The position numbers were made by a program, and so were the translations under genes. From positions 54,276 through 118,275 of the forward strand of contig CALFSV010000064.1 of assembly GCA_937916485.1 (NCBI GenBank): a stretch of DNA of 64,000 bases, read 5' to 3'. The stretch is from an uncultured Paracoccaceae bacterium. GTDB lineage: Bacteria > Pseudomonadota > Alphaproteobacteria > Rhodobacterales > Rhodobacteraceae. Below, piece by piece: positions 1 to 10,166 of this stretch (position 1 is its first letter; each line of letters opens with the position of its first letter). Under the pieces are notes generated by a model. The model was not told the DNA's origin and did no database searches. It was given only the letters and a program-made list of their open reading frames with translations.

Positions 1-666
1 GGGGGCGACCTCTTCCATCGCCAAGAGCGCATCGGCCAATCCGCGCGCGCCTCCATCGGGGACCGAGATTTCAAAACCGTCCTCTCCGGTGTAGCCCGAC
101 CGCGAGATCCAAAGGGGGCCGAACAGGGTCTCGGCGGTGATCACATCCATGAACCGCATGGGCAGCACGGCAGGCACCAGCCGGGCCAGCGCCACTTCTG
201 CCTTTGGTCCCTGCAAGGCCAGAAGCGCCCGGCCGGTCACGGCCTGCACCTCGGTCGTGGCGGACAGATGTGCGGTCATATGGGCGACATCGGCGGCCTT
301 GCAGGCGGCGTTGACCACGACGAACAGGTGATCGCCCCGGTTGGCGACCATCAGGTCATCGAGGATGCCCCCGCTGTCGTTGGTAAATAGCCCGTAGCGC
401 TGCCGCCCTTCGGGCAGGCCAAGCACATCAATAGGCATCAACGCCTCAAGGGCGAGGGCCGTTTCGGCGAGGGTCCCTTTGGGTCGCAGGATGACCTGGC
501 CCATGTGGCTGACATCAAAAAGCCCAGCCGAGGCCCGGCAATGCTGATGCTCTGCCATGACCCCCATCGGATACTGGACCGGCATCTCGTACCCGGCAAA
601 GGGGACCATGCGGGCCCCAAGCTCCAGGTGCAGGGCGTGAAGTCCCAGTTTCAGAAGATCCGTCAT
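1..666 (-). CDS. gcvT: Glycine cleavage system T protein (aminomethyltransferase), N-terminal part
   Basis: GcvT moves the methylene group of glycine from the lipoyl arm of GcvH to tetrahydrofolate, releasing ammonia, in the cytosolic glycine cleavage complex. The visible N-terminal 222 codons begin [20 protein letters not shown] and continue with [13 protein letters not shown] and [10 protein letters not shown], which are typical of the GcvT folate-binding domain. The gene runs off the left edge, so the C-terminal barrel is missing here. The ATG at 666 is the natural start of the conserved region. A tandem glycine riboswitch lies about 80 nt upstream on the same strand, which strongly supports glycine catabolism over a generic GcvT paralogue. 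A second, distant GcvT-like gene lies at 34401-35609. Confidence 0.93.
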   Translation of the reverse strand, partial: MTDLLKLGLHALHLELGARMVPFAGYEMPVQYPMGVMAEHQHCRASAGLFDVSHMGQVILRPKGTLAETALALEALMPIDVLGLPEGRQRYGLFTNDSGGILDDLMVANRGDHLFVVVNAACKAADVAHMTAHLSATTEVQAVTGRALLALQGPKAEVALARLVPAVLPMRFMDVITAETLFGPLWISRSGYTGEDGFEISVPDGGARGLADALLAMEEVAP

Positions 667-744
667 CTCTGTCTCATCCCCGTTCTGTCGGCTTCGAAAA
701 GCCGGGCATCCCCTGGCCTGGACTGTTCCAGCCCGACCCACGAT

Positions 745-942
745 GCCCCCTCTGTCCTTGTCCCATGGGGACGCCTGAGATCGTTATCCCTTCGGCGGAC
801 CCGGGCCACGAAAGCCCAAGGTCACTCTCCAGAGTCTCGTTATCAGATACGGTCCCTTGCGCCTGAGAGTTTACCGGGGCGGATGCTCCTTCGGCTCCGG
901 TTCCGACTGCGCGATGTGCAGTTGGCCCCGGGATCTCCCGAA
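745..942 (-). promoter_or_regulatory. Tandem glycine riboswitch in the gcvT leader
   Basis: On the minus strand this segment carries two copies of the glycine aptamer hallmarks. The first has GGAGCCGAAGGAGC followed by ACTCTCAGGCGCAAGGGACC. The linker holds CTCTGGAGAG. The second has CCGCCGAAGGG followed by ATCTCAGGCG and GGACAAGGACAGAG. This order (aptamer, CTCTGGAGAG linker, aptamer, GGACAGAG tail) is the classical two-aptamer glycine riboswitch. It lies directly upstream of gcvT, the usual target, and is expected to raise gcv expression when glycine is abundant. The outer limits are approximate because the P1 stems were not folded. Confidence 0.92.
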
Positions 943-1149
943 CCTGATGTCCTATCGTTATCCGGGTCCGGCCGGAATTTGCAATAGGGATCGTGAGCCT
1001 TCGGTGGCGTGCCGACAGATGGACTATCACGGCCTCTTGAGACAATTGTAAAAGGCTTTGCGTTGTGTTGCGCGCGTCCTAGGTACAGTCTGTCACCAAA
1101 CGGTCACCTTGCAGGGTGACCCCGGATTCGTCGCAAAGGGAGCCCCCCA

Positions 1150-2685
1150 GTGAACACACAGGCCGCAAGAACCAATTCGCCCGCACGGGCAGCCGCGCAG
1201 TCAATTGAGATGTCGACCTCGTCCTGGGGGGTACGCCTCTGGGCTCCGCTGGCCCTGGGGGCGGCGCTTGTCTTGTCGCAGGCTCTGCCTGCGCCTGCGC
1301 AAGAAGCGCTGCCGCCCGAAGTGATGGAGGATGGGCGGCCGCTGAGCTTTGCCGCGCTTGCCGAAATGGTCAGCCCGGCGGTCGTCAATATCACTACCTC
1401 GACCACGATTGCCGCAGCGACAGGTCCCCAGGGACAGGCGCCCGAGGGGTCCCCGTTCGAGGACTTCTTTCGGGATTTCCAGGATCGCGGCCCCAACGCA
1501 CCGCGCCGGTCCTCGGCTTTGGGATCGGGTTTCGTGATCTCCAGCGATGGCTATATCGTGACCAACAACCACGTCATTGAAGGGGCGGATGAAATCCTGA
1601 TCGAGTTCTTTTTGGGCGGCGAATTGCCGGCAGAACTGATCGGAACTGACCCGAATACCGACATCGCTCTGCTCAAGGTCGACGCGACGGACCTGCCGTT
1701 CGTAGCCTTTGGCGATAGCAATGCTTCAGGTTCCAGGGTGGGCGATTGGGTGATGGCCATGGGCAACCCGCTTGGACAGGGCTTCTCAGTCTCTGCCGGC
1801 ATCGTTTCCGCCCGCAACCGGGCGCTTTCTGGGACATACGACGACTACATCCAGACTGACGCGGCCATCAACCGCGGAAACTCGGGTGGACCCCTGTTCA
1901 ATATGAGCGGTGAAGTGATCGGCGTGAACACTGCGATCCTGTCGCCCAACGGCGGCTCGATCGGCATCGGCTTTGCCATGTCGTCGTCGGTCGTGAGCAA
2001 TGTGGTGGACCAGTTAAGAGAGTTTGGGGAAACCCGGCGCGGCTGGCTGGGCGTTCGCATCCAGGACATTACCCCCGACATGGTCGAGGCGATCGTTGGA
2101 TTGACCTCATCGGCGGGCGCGATGGTCACGGATGTGCCCCCCGGTCCGGCGGAAGATGCCGGGGTTCTGTCGGGTGATGTCATTCTGACCTTTGACGGGC
2201 AAGACGTGCCCGATACCAGGGACCTGGTCCGCATGGTCGGCAACGCGCCTGTCGGCAAGGCCGTCGTCGTCGAGGTGCTGCGCAATGGCGAGATGACCAC
2301 CCTGACCGTCACGCTGGGACGTCGTGAGGACGCCGAAAGCGTTGTTCCTGCTTCGGAAGAGGTGGCCCCCGCACCCGAGCCCGAAATGACCGAGATGCTC
2401 GGCCTGACCCTGTCGGAAATCACCGATGACCTTGCTGCCGAGTACGACATCACAGAGCAAGCCGGACTGGTCGTGACAGCTGTTGAACCTCTGTCCGATG
2501 CCGAGGCCAAGGGGCTCATGGCCGGCGACGTGATCACCGAGGCTGGGCAGCAGCCGGTCGCTTCGGTCGATGACTTTACAGCCCGGATCGACGAGGCAAC
2601 GGAAGCTGGCCGGCGGTCGTTGCTGCTGCTGGTGCGACGGGGCGGCGATCCCCGGTTCGTGGCACTGGTGCTGGACGGCCAATAA
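1150..2685 (+). CDS. Do/HtrA family periplasmic serine endoprotease (DegP-like)
   Basis: This is a trypsin-fold protease for misfolded envelope proteins. A hydrophobic export segment lies at residues 29-50 and ends ALPAPAQEA. The catalytic triad is visible as H141 in TNNHVIEGADE, D171 in NTDIALLKV and S245 in NRGNSGGPLFN. Two PDZ domains follow, at about 290-395 and 410-510. The length (511 aa) fits the DegP/DegQ/MucD group. The GTG at 1150 has a good ribosome site (AAAGGGAG) eight bases upstream; an ATG at 1210 is possible but has no comparable site. The gene is transcribed away from gcvT and ends at a strong terminator. DegP and MucD cannot be told apart from sequence alone. Confidence 0.93.
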   Translation: MNTQAARTNSPARAAAQSIEMSTSSWGVRLWAPLALGAALVLSQALPAPAQEALPPEVMEDGRPLSFAALAEMVSPAVVNITTSTTIAAATGPQGQAPEGSPFEDFFRDFQDRGPNAPRRSSALGSGFVISSDGYIVTNNHVIEGADEILIEFFLGGELPAELIGTDPNTDIALLKVDATDLPFVAFGDSNASGSRVGDWVMAMGNPLGQGFSVSAGIVSARNRALSGTYDDYIQTDAAINRGNSGGPLFNMSGEVIGVNTAILSPNGGSIGIGFAMSSSVVSNVVDQLREFGETRRGWLGVRIQDITPDMVEAIVGLTSSAGAMVTDVPPGPAEDAGVLSGDVILTFDGQDVPDTRDLVRMVGNAPVGKAVVVEVLRNGEMTTLTVTLGRREDAESVVPASEEVAPAPEPEMTEMLGLTLSEITDDLAAEYDITEQAGLVVTAVEPLSDAEAKGLMAGDVITEAGQQPVASVDDFTARIDEATEAGRRSLLLLVRRGGDPRFVALVLDGQ

Positions 2686-2713
2686 GCAGTGGGCAGCACT
2701 CAAAAATAAACAA

Positions 2714-2738
2714 AGGCGCCCCATTCGGGCGCCTTTTT
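2714..2738 (+). terminator. Rho-independent terminator of the Do protease gene
   Basis: An 8-bp GC-rich stem (AGGCGCCC paired with GGGCGCCT) with a five-base loop is followed by a T run. It lies 28 nt after the protease stop codon and before the convergent lipoprotein gene. Confidence 0.9.
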
Positions 2739-2762
2739 CATGTCAGGTCCATCACCTCCGGT

Positions 2763-3290
2763 CTACAGAGTGGCGAGCTGTTCGGCGGTCAGGCTGACAA
2801 TCCCAAGTTCGCGGGCTGATCCGATCCACAAAAGCGGGCTGTCGGGCCCTTTGCCGCGTTGGAAATCCTGCACGGCCCGCCCCGTCTGGACGTCGAGGTG
2901 GCCCGTGATATCGCCCAAGTAATAGCCGCGCGCCTTCAGGGCGCGTTGCAGGGTGGACACGAATTCGTCGGTATAAAAGGGCGGGCACAAGGTCTCAAAC
3001 GCCACTTCCTGACGTTCCCGCGCGATCTCTTGCCGGATAACCGACCGGTACGCGGCAGGTGTCAGAACCGTTCCATCCTCTGCCAGAACGGCGGGACGGT
3101 CGAGGACCTGGGCGGTGACGGTTTCGATCACGGCCGGTGTAATGTCGCGGCCAAAGCAGCGGCCGTCTTCACGGCTTTCGATTTCGGCCGAGATAAAGGC
3201 AGGCACCACGTCCACCTCCGTCGGCTGCGGCGTGCAGCCTGCCAAAGCCAGCCCGAGAAGGGCTGCGCAGGGTAGGAATGTTCTGCTCAA
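2763..3290 (-). CDS. Lipoprotein with a C-terminal peptidoglycan-binding-like domain
   Basis: The product begins SRTFLPCAALLGLALAGC, a lipoprotein signal with lipobox LALAGC, so the mature protein should be lipid-anchored in the envelope. The C-terminal half contains STLQRALKARGYYLGDITGHL and TGRAVQDFQRGKG, the pattern of PG_binding_1 repeats that bind cell-wall glycan. No catalytic domain is seen, so the role is likely structural or regulatory. I chose the TTG at 3290 (175 aa) because it places the signal sequence at the N terminus and has AGGCAGGA upstream; the reading frame extends to a TTG at 3344. It converges on the Do protease gene. The exact function is unknown. Confidence 0.75.
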   Translation of the reverse strand: MSRTFLPCAALLGLALAGCTPQPTEVDVVPAFISAEIESREDGRCFGRDITPAVIETVTAQVLDRPAVLAEDGTVLTPAAYRSVIRQEIARERQEVAFETLCPPFYTDEFVSTLQRALKARGYYLGDITGHLDVQTGRAVQDFQRGKGPDSPLLWIGSARELGIVSLTAEQLATL

Positions 3291-3419
3291 GGACTGTGCA
3301 TCCTGCCTATCGTTTTGGAGTTTTCTAGGATGAAAGCCGCACAATCACCAAGGCCAATCATGATTGCGCGCTGTTGTGAGCCTGGGGTGTCGCCCAACTT
3401 CCACACCCCCGGGGAATGA

Positions 3420-3823
<404 letters not shown>

Positions 3824-3824
<1 letters not shown>

Positions 3825-4531
3825 TGCGCCTCTTGGCAGGCCTTGTGGCCTGCCTGGCCGGTCTTGGCCTTGCTCCGGCGCAGGCCGAAGGTTTGGCCGA
3901 AGCCCGCTATCTGGACCCCACCACCCGCTATGACCACGCTGTCCTTGGCGATGCGGTGGAGTGGGGTGCTCTGGCCCTGACCGGGGCCGAAAGCGGGCAG
4001 GTCGTGACACTGACCCTGCCGCCCTCACGTGTGTTCGAGGATGTGGCCCCGCGCCTCGTCGACGTCGATCTGGACGGTGCGTTTGAGGCGATGGTGGTCG
4101 AATCCGATCAGTCCCTTGGCGCCCGTTTGGCGATATACAGCGCACATGGCAGCCTGAAGGCTGCAACCCCCTTTATTGGCCAACGCTACCGCTGGCTCGC
4201 CCCGGTCGGGGCCGCCGATCTGGATGGCGATGGCCGGGTCGAGGTGGCCTATGTCGACCGTCCCCATCTGGCTCGAACTCTGCGGGTCTGGCGGTATGAC
4301 GACGGTGCTCTGGTCGAGGTGGCGGACCTGCCGGGCGTCACCAATCACCGGATCGGAGAAGCCGACATTGCCGGTGGCCTGCGGGAGTGCTTGGGGACAA
4401 TCGAAATGATCGTCGCCAGCGCCGACTGGGCCCGCGTTCTGGGGGTAAGCTTTGACGGCGCGACCCTGACAGCCCGCGACTTCGGGCCTCATGTCGACCG
4501 GTCGTCTTTTGCCAATGCGATGGCCTGCTGA
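3824..4531 (+). CDS. Exported FG-GAP/VCBS-repeat-like protein
   Basis: A 235-aa protein with a clean signal peptide (MRLLAGLVACLAGLGLAPAQA). The body has repeated acidic calcium-loop-like segments, DVDLDGAFEAM at about residue 80 and AADLDGDGRVEVAYVD at about 130, as in FG-GAP/VCBS beta-propeller repeats. It is expected to be periplasmic or secreted. Its start overlaps the ferredoxin stop by four bases, so the two are probably co-transcribed, although no functional link is obvious. The precise function is unknown. Confidence 0.8.
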
Positions 4532-4564
4532 AGGCTGCCAAGATGCGCTTGCGCGCATGCCGCC

Positions 4565-5341
4565 CTATCCCAATCCCCAAAGGGCTGACAGGGTCACAAG
4601 TCCTGCGATCTCGGTCAGGGTTTGTGTTGATCCAAGGATGTCGCCCGTTTGACCGCCGATCTTGGCCTTGGCGATGCGCGCCCAGAGCAGCCCGATCAGC
4701 CCCATGACGATGCCGACCCAAAGGGTTGCGGACCCTAGCGTCAATGTCCCCGCCACAATGGCGATAGCAACAGCCAACCAGACGGTCGGGGCAGGGGGCT
4801 GGCCGACGCTGCGGCTTAGCCCCGAAGGTCGGGCAGGCGGTACCGTGCCCATCACCACAACCATCGCCGCCCGGCTACCGGCCCCAAGGGCCAGAAGGGC
4901 CGGCCAAAGGGCACCATGGTCCGCGATCAGGGTCAGTGCCTGCCAGCGGATCAGCAAACCCAACACAAGGGCAATAACCCCGTAGGCCCCGATGCGGCTG
5001 TCCTTCATGATCTCAAGCCGCCGTTCGACGGTCCAACCGCCCCAAAGCCCGTCGGCGCTGTCGGCCAGCCCGTCTTCGTGCATGGCCCCCGTCACGACGA
5101 TCTGTGTGGTCAAGACAATGGCAGCGGCCAGACCGGGGGGGACACCCAGCCAAAGGGCCAGGGTTCCGACCGCCACGGCAAGCCCCGCGATGATCAGGCC
5201 GGCGACAGGCCAGGCCCAGGCGGCGCGCGCCCCCCGGGCGGTGGCGGCGTCTCCGTCGACATTAACGGGAAGACGGCTTAGCAGTCCAAGCGCCGCTGGC
5301 ACGTCGATGGCCGCGATGATGTCGTCTTTGGTCGTTGTCAC
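4565..5341 (-). CDS. cobS: Adenosylcobinamide-GDP ribazoletransferase (cobalamin synthase)
   Basis: CobS is the membrane enzyme that joins adenosylcobinamide-GDP to alpha-ribazole in the last part of vitamin B12 assembly. The protein starts near TTTKDDIIAAIDVPAALGLLSRLPV and shows several hydrophobic spans and the family motif VTGAMHEDGLADSADGLWGG, followed by MKDSRIGAYG. Length (about 258 aa) is normal. I place the start at the GTG at 5341, which has AAAGGGCGG upstream; the frame also opens at a TTG at 5401. It is divergent from cobT, which makes the alpha-ribazole phosphate that CobS uses, with about 71 bp between them. Confidence 0.93.
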   Translation of the reverse strand: MTTTKDDIIAAIDVPAALGLLSRLPVNVDGDAATARGARAAWAWPVAGLIIAGLAVAVGTLALWLGVPPGLAAAIVLTTQIVVTGAMHEDGLADSADGLWGGWTVERRLEIMKDSRIGAYGVIALVLGLLIRWQALTLIADHGALWPALLALGAGSRAAMVVVMGTVPPARPSGLSRSVGQPPAPTVWLAVAIAIVAGTLTLGSATLWVGIVMGLIGLLWARIAKAKIGGQTGDILGSTQTLTEIAGLVTLSALWGLG

Positions 5342-5412
5342 GGTCAATCCGCCCTTTCGCCTGCTGACCCGAGCGTTAGACAGAAGGTTGATAAGTTGCA
5401 ACGAGGACGACG

Positions 5413-6429
5413 ATGACCGCCCCTTTCTCTTCCCTTTCCGATTTCCGCGAGGCCCTCTTGGCCGCCCCCTCCGCCAGTGCCGAGGCCCTTGCCGGGGCGG
5501 CAGCCCGCAACGGCCAGCTGACCAAACCGCCCGCTGCCCTTGGCCGGTTGGAGGATCTGGCGATCTGGTATGCGGGCTGGCGCGGCACGGACCTTCCGAC
5601 CCTTGCAGCCCCGCAGATCCTGATCTTTGCAGGCAACCACGGGGTGACCGCGCAGGGCGTCTCGGCCTTTCCGGCCGAGGTGACGGCGCAGATGGTGCTG
5701 AACTTTGAACATGGCGGGGCGGCCATCAACCAGTTGGCCCGGACCTTTGGGGCGCGGATGTCGGTCCACGCCCTGTCGCTGGATCAGCCGACTGCAGATT
5801 TTACGACCGCCCCCGCGATGTCCGAGGCCGAGGTTGTATCGGCCCTTGCGACCGGCTGGGCAGCGGTCGATCCCAAGGCCGATCTGGTGGTCACAGGGGA
5901 AATGGGGATCGGCAACACCACGGTCGCGGCGGCCATCGCCGCGGCCTTGTGTGGAGGTGCGGCGGGCGACTGGACCGGGCGCGGCACCGGGGTTGACGAC
6001 GCAGGGCTTGCCCGAAAGACCGAAGTCGTTCAGGCCGGTCTCGCCCTTCATGCTGACCGCCTGTCTGATCCGCTGGAGGTTCTGCGCTGCCTTGGTGGGC
6101 GCGAGATCGCCGCCATGGCCGGGGCCATCGCGGCGGCTCGCGCGCATCGTATTCCGGTGATCCTCGACGGATTTATCTGTTGTGCCGCCGCGCTGGTGCT
6201 GGAGCGGGCGGTGCCGGGTGCGCTCGATCATGCGGTGGCCGGGCACGTCAGTGCCGAAGCGGCGCACCCAAGGTTGCTTGATGCGCTGGGCAAGGCCCCG
6301 TTGCTGGACCTTGGACTGCGCCTTGGTGAAGGATCGGGGGCCGCACTGGCGATGGGCATCCTTCAGGCGGCTGTCGCCTGTCACTCAGGAATGTCGACCT
6401 TTGCCGAAGCCGGGGTCAGTGGAGGCTAA
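5413..6429 (+). CDS. cobT: Nicotinate-nucleotide--dimethylbenzimidazole phosphoribosyltransferase
   Basis: CobT converts nicotinate mononucleotide and 5,6-dimethylbenzimidazole to alpha-ribazole phosphate, supplying the lower ligand of B12. Family features are [14 protein letters not shown] near the N terminus, [30 protein letters not shown] and the C-terminal [11 protein letters not shown] carrying the catalytic glutamate. The 338-aa length is standard. GAGGACGACG provides the ribosome site for the ATG at 5413. It is divergent from cobS, and its stop overlaps the end of the convergent antiporter gene by four bases. Confidence 0.95.
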   Translation: MTAPFSSLSDFREALLAAPSASAEALAGAAARNGQLTKPPAALGRLEDLAIWYAGWRGTDLPTLAAPQILIFAGNHGVTAQGVSAFPAEVTAQMVLNFEHGGAAINQLARTFGARMSVHALSLDQPTADFTTAPAMSEAEVVSALATGWAAVDPKADLVVTGEMGIGNTTVAAAIAAALCGGAAGDWTGRGTGVDDAGLARKTEVVQAGLALHADRLSDPLEVLRCLGGREIAAMAGAIAAARAHRIPVILDGFICCAAALVLERAVPGALDHAVAGHVSAEAAHPRLLDALGKAPLLDLGLRLGEGSGAALAMGILQAAVACHSGMSTFAEAGVSGG

Positions 6430-8363
6430 GGCTCGCGCCATTTGACCTGATAGCTGGTGCCCTTTTCGGGCGTGCCGTCCTCTGGGGCATCGTCCTTCTT
6501 ATTCTTGTAGCCCCCATCGCTGTCTCGAACAGGGTTCAGATGTTGAACCAACGCTGTTTCCAGCGCCTTGTTCAATTGGCGGGCGCGGGCGACATATTCG
6601 GGATTGTTGGCCACCGGGACGCCCGGTTTCCACAGTTCCGCCAGTTCCCGGACCGAGGCCCGGTCGCCGTGATAAAAGGTCATTTCCGCCTCCGCGGCCT
6701 CGAACTGGCTCAGCCCAAGGTTCTCCAGCACATAGCGCCCGGCACGGAGCGAGGAATCGAACATTTCGCGGACGATGTCGTTCGCCCCGGCCTGATATAG
6801 CTCGTAGGTGTGGACCCGGTCATAGGCGCGGGCAACAATATGGATGTCGGGGCGGACCTTGCGAGCGTAGTTCGTTAACTGGATCGCGGCCTTTGGATCA
6901 TCGAGGGCGATGACGAGGATTTCGGCAGTGTCGATCCCGGCGGCATGCAGAATGTCGGGGCGGGTCGGATAGCCGAAAAACCCGCTTGTCCCGAATTTGC
7001 GCATCGTCTCGATCGTATCCATGTTGTGGTCCAGCACCACGGTCGAAACACCCGCACTTTGCACCAGCCGGTTGACGACCTGTCCAAAGCGGCCAATGCC
7101 CGCAATGATCACAGGGCCGTGCCGGTCTATCGTGTCGGGGGGCAGGTCCTCGCTCCGCCCGCTGTTGCGACCCAGCCATTCAAACAGGATGAACAAGAGG
7201 GGCGTGACCAGCATAGACAATGCAACGATCAGCAAAAGCCGTTCTGACAGGCTTTCCCCCAGGACATTCTGTTGCAGGGAAAAGGATACAAGGACAAAGC
7301 CAAATTCGCCGGCCTGGGCCAACCCAAGGGTAAAAAGCCAGCGGTCACGCCCCCGCAGCCGGAACGCCAAGGCCAGAATGTAAAGGATTGCGCCCTTTAT
7401 CGCGATAACCCCAAGCGTCAGCCCGATGATGGTCAGGGGGGCTGTCAGGAGGACGTGAAAATTGATCCCCGCCCCAACGGTAATGAAGAACAGTCCCAGC
7501 AGCAGCCCTTTGAAGGGTTGCAGATCGCTTTCCAACTCGTGCCGGAATTCGGAGTTCGCCAGAACCACACCGGCCAGAAAGGTGCCAAGGGCGGGTGACA
7601 GGCCAACCAGCCCCATCAGCACCGCGACGGCAACAACGACAAGCAGGGCAAGTGCAGTATACATCTCGCGCAGGTGGGCATGGTGGATATAGCGGAACAC
7701 CGGCCGGGTCAGGTAGATACCGGTCAGGATCACCGCCGCCACCGCCCCAAGGGTGACAAGCGTGACGCCCCAACCGGGCAGCCCTTCAACAAGGCTCAGC
7801 GCTGCGCCATGGGCGCCATCCGCCCCTTCGGCATGGTCCGCGCCGCCCGCTGGTGCCAGCGCAAGAAGCGGCAAAAGGGCGAGCATCGGGATAACCGCTA
7901 TGTCCTGGGTCAGTAGGACCGAAAAGGTCGACCGCCCGCCGGGGGTCTGCATCAGCCCCTTCTCTGAAAGGGTTTGCAGGACGATCGCGGTCGAGGACAG
8001 GGCAAAGATCAACCCGACTGCAAGTGCAGGTTCCCAAGCGAGCCCAAAGGCCATTGCCCCCGCCATGATCGCGGCGGTCGTCATGCTGATCTGTAGGCCG
8101 CCAAGTCCGATCAGCCGGTCACGCATGTCCCAAAGGGCGCGGGGTTCGAGCTCTAGCCCGATCAGGAACAGCATCATGACCACGCCGAATTCGGCAAAGT
8201 GGCGAAGATCCTCGGTGTCCGAGCCAAAAGCAGGGATAAAACCGATGACGACCCCGGCCGTTAGGTAGCCCAGAACCGACCCCAGCCCCAGCCGGGCGGC
8301 CAGAGGCACGGCGACGACCGCCGCCCCAAGATAAAGCGTTGCCTGAATGAGAAAGCTTTCCAT
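6426..8363 (-). CDS. Kef-type monovalent cation:proton antiporter (CPA2) with TrkA-N domain
   Basis: A 645-aa inner membrane protein. Residues 1 to about 400 form the Na+/H+ exchanger domain with about 12 hydrophobic helices, including [16 protein letters not shown] and [15 protein letters not shown]. Residues about 415-530 form a RCK/TrkA-N regulatory domain with the Rossmann motif [14 protein letters not shown]. The C terminus is charged. This architecture matches KefB/KefC/YbaL proteins, which exchange K+ for H+ under electrophile or pH stress. No KefF/KefG-type ancillary flavoprotein is adjacent. The subfamily cannot be fixed from sequence reading. Confidence 0.9.
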   Translation of the reverse strand: MESFLIQATLYLGAAVVAVPLAARLGLGSVLGYLTAGVVIGFIPAFGSDTEDLRHFAEFGVVMMLFLIGLELEPRALWDMRDRLIGLGGLQISMTTAAIMAGAMAFGLAWEPALAVGLIFALSSTAIVLQTLSEKGLMQTPGGRSTFSVLLTQDIAVIPMLALLPLLALAPAGGADHAEGADGAHGAALSLVEGLPGWGVTLVTLGAVAAVILTGIYLTRPVFRYIHHAHLREMYTALALLVVVAVAVLMGLVGLSPALGTFLAGVVLANSEFRHELESDLQPFKGLLLGLFFITVGAGINFHVLLTAPLTIIGLTLGVIAIKGAILYILALAFRLRGRDRWLFTLGLAQAGEFGFVLVSFSLQQNVLGESLSERLLLIVALSMLVTPLLFILFEWLGRNSGRSEDLPPDTIDRHGPVIIAGIGRFGQVVNRLVQSAGVSTVVLDHNMDTIETMRKFGTSGFFGYPTRPDILHAAGIDTAEILVIALDDPKAAIQLTNYARKVRPDIHIVARAYDRVHTYELYQAGANDIVREMFDSSLRAGRYVLENLGLSQFEAAEAEMTFYHGDRASVRELAELWKPGVPVANNPEYVARARQLNKALETALVQHLNPVRDSDGGYKNKKDDAPEDGTPEKGTSYQVKWREP

Positions 8364-8451
8364 GACCTAGCTTCGCAACCCAAAGGAGCGTTGGCAATCC
8401 GGGCCTGCTGCCTTGGTCAGACTCTATCCCGATAAATCGTCTCAAAGCCGC

Positions 8452-8910
8452 TCAAAGCGGGAGGGGTGCGTCAATCTTGAGCTGCTCCATGACAATCTGG
8501 CTTTGCACGCGGGCCACGGCGGGGTGTGCCAGGATGATCTCGTGGATCAGCCGGTTGAGTGCGCCAAGATCGGCTGTCCAGCTGCGTAAGAGGTAGTCCG
8601 CCTCACCGGTCATAGTCCAGGCGCTGACAATCTCGGGCCTCGTGTCGATGAGCCGGGCAAAGCTGCGGGCATTCTCGGCGCCGTGGGTGCCAAGCTGGAC
8701 CTGGATAAAGGCCTGCACCGTAAGGCCAAGCCGACCAGGGTCCAAACGGGCGGCGTATCGGGTCACATATCCTTCAGCCTCCAGCCTTTGGCGACGACGT
8801 CCTGCCTGGCTTGACGACAGGTTCAGCGCCTCTCCCAACTGTTGGGCGGTCAGCTGGGCATCTCTTTGCAAGAGGGACAGCAGCTGGATGTCGGTGGGGT
8901 CAAGAGGCAT
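8452..8910 (-). CDS. Lrp/AsnC family transcriptional regulator
   Basis: A 152-aa regulator starting MPLDPTDIQLLSLLQRDAQL, with an N-terminal helix-turn-helix (TAQQLGEALNLSSSQAGRRRQRLEAEGYV, residues about 17-45) and a C-terminal RAM effector domain (TVQAFIQVQLG, VSAWTMTGEADYLLR). I start it at the ATG at 8910, where homology to Lrp proteins begins, although the frame is open further upstream. It is divergent from hppD across 151 bp, an arrangement suggesting control of tyrosine/phenylalanine catabolism in response to an amino acid. That regulatory link is inference. Confidence 0.92.
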   Translation of the reverse strand: MPLDPTDIQLLSLLQRDAQLTAQQLGEALNLSSSQAGRRRQRLEAEGYVTRYAARLDPGRLGLTVQAFIQVQLGTHGAENARSFARLIDTRPEIVSAWTMTGEADYLLRSWTADLGALNRLIHEIILAHPAVARVQSQIVMEQLKIDAPLPL

Positions 8911-9061
8911 GCGGAAAAACCTCGCAGTTTTACTGTTATGTGCGGGAAGGGGGCATAGTTTGGCAATAATGCTCTCAAGAATGCGCGTAAAGTGCAAGCT
9001 TTGCGCGGTATGGTGTGCATGTATGTCCCGGCTGCCGGGGCGCATTTGACAGGAGATCGCA

Positions 9062-10162
9062 ATGGGACCCTTCCCGCATGATGCCCCCAAAGCCACCATC
9101 AGCCTGGAAAACCCGGCCGGGACAGATGGGTTTGAGTTCGTCGAATTTGCCCATCCCGAGCCTGAGACCCTTCGCACCCTCTTTGACCGCATGGGTTACG
9201 CCCGCGTCGCAACTCACAAGACCAAGGATATCGAGCTTTGGCAGCAGGGTGACATCACCTACGTCATCAACAACGAACCCGGCAGCCACGCCCGCAGCTT
9301 TGTCGACGAACATGGGCCCTGCGCCGCCTCGATGGGGTGGCGGGTTGTCGATGCGGACAAGGCGCTTGCCCACGCGCTCAGCAAGGGGGCGGAGGAATAT
9401 ACCGGTCCGGGCAAGATGATGGACGTTCCGGCCATTGTCGGGATCGGGGGCAGCCTGATCTACCTTGTGGACCAATACTACGATACCAGCCCCTACAACG
9501 CGGAATTCGACTGGTCCAGCGATGCCCACCCCGAGGGCGTCGGCTTTTATTACCTCGATCACCTCACCCACAATGTCCACAAGGGCAACATGGATGTCTG
9601 GTTCCGCTTCTATGCCGATATCTTCAACTTTCGCGAAATCCGCTTTTTTGACATCGAAGGCAAATTCACGGGCCTTTTGTCCCGTGCCCTGACGTCGCCA
9701 TGCGGTCGCATCCGCATTCCGATCAACGAGGATCGGGGCGAGACGGGCCAGATCGTCGAATACCTCAGACGCTACAAGGGCGAGGGGATCCAGCATATCG
9801 CGGTGGGCGCCCAGAGCATCTACGACGCCGTCGACGCAATCGCCGATCGTGGCATCAAGTTCATGCCCGCCCCGCCGACGGCCTATTACGAGCTAAGCAA
9901 GTCCCGTGTTGAGGGGCATGAAGAGCCGCTGGACCGTATGATGAAGCATGGCATCTTGATCGACGGTGAAGGTGTGGTGGACGGAGGCGAAACCCGCATC
10001 CTCCTACAGATCTTTTCAAAGACAGTTATTGGCCCCATCTTCTTTGAGTTCATCGAGCGAAAAGGCGACGATGGCTTTGGTGAGGGGAATTTCAGGGCGT
10101 TGTTCGAGAGTATCGAGGCAGACCAGATCGCCCGGGGTGTGCTGACCGAACCGGTGGCCTAG
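9062..10162 (+). CDS. hppD: 4-hydroxyphenylpyruvate dioxygenase
   Basis: This non-haem iron enzyme converts 4-hydroxyphenylpyruvate to homogentisate in tyrosine degradation. The iron ligands of the 2-His-1-Glu triad are visible: H167 in YYLDHLTHNV, H245 in GIQHIAVG and E329 in FFEFIERKGD. The 366-aa length is right. AGGAGATCGCA gives a strong ribosome site for the ATG at 9062. No homogentisate dioxygenase or maleylacetoacetate isomerase gene is adjacent, so the rest of the pathway lies elsewhere. Confidence 0.97.
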   Translation: MGPFPHDAPKATISLENPAGTDGFEFVEFAHPEPETLRTLFDRMGYARVATHKTKDIELWQQGDITYVINNEPGSHARSFVDEHGPCAASMGWRVVDADKALAHALSKGAEEYTGPGKMMDVPAIVGIGGSLIYLVDQYYDTSPYNAEFDWSSDAHPEGVGFYYLDHLTHNVHKGNMDVWFRFYADIFNFREIRFFDIEGKFTGLLSRALTSPCGRIRIPINEDRGETGQIVEYLRRYKGEGIQHIAVGAQSIYDAVDAIADRGIKFMPAPPTAYYELSKSRVEGHEEPLDRMMKHGILIDGEGVVDGGETRILLQIFSKTVIGPIFFEFIERKGDDGFGEGNFRALFESIEADQIARGVLTEPVA

Positions 10163-10166
10163 GTTC

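Noticed and set aside
674..1045. A minus-strand open frame upstream of gcvT.
   Set aside because: It coincides with the tandem glycine riboswitch and has no protein features.
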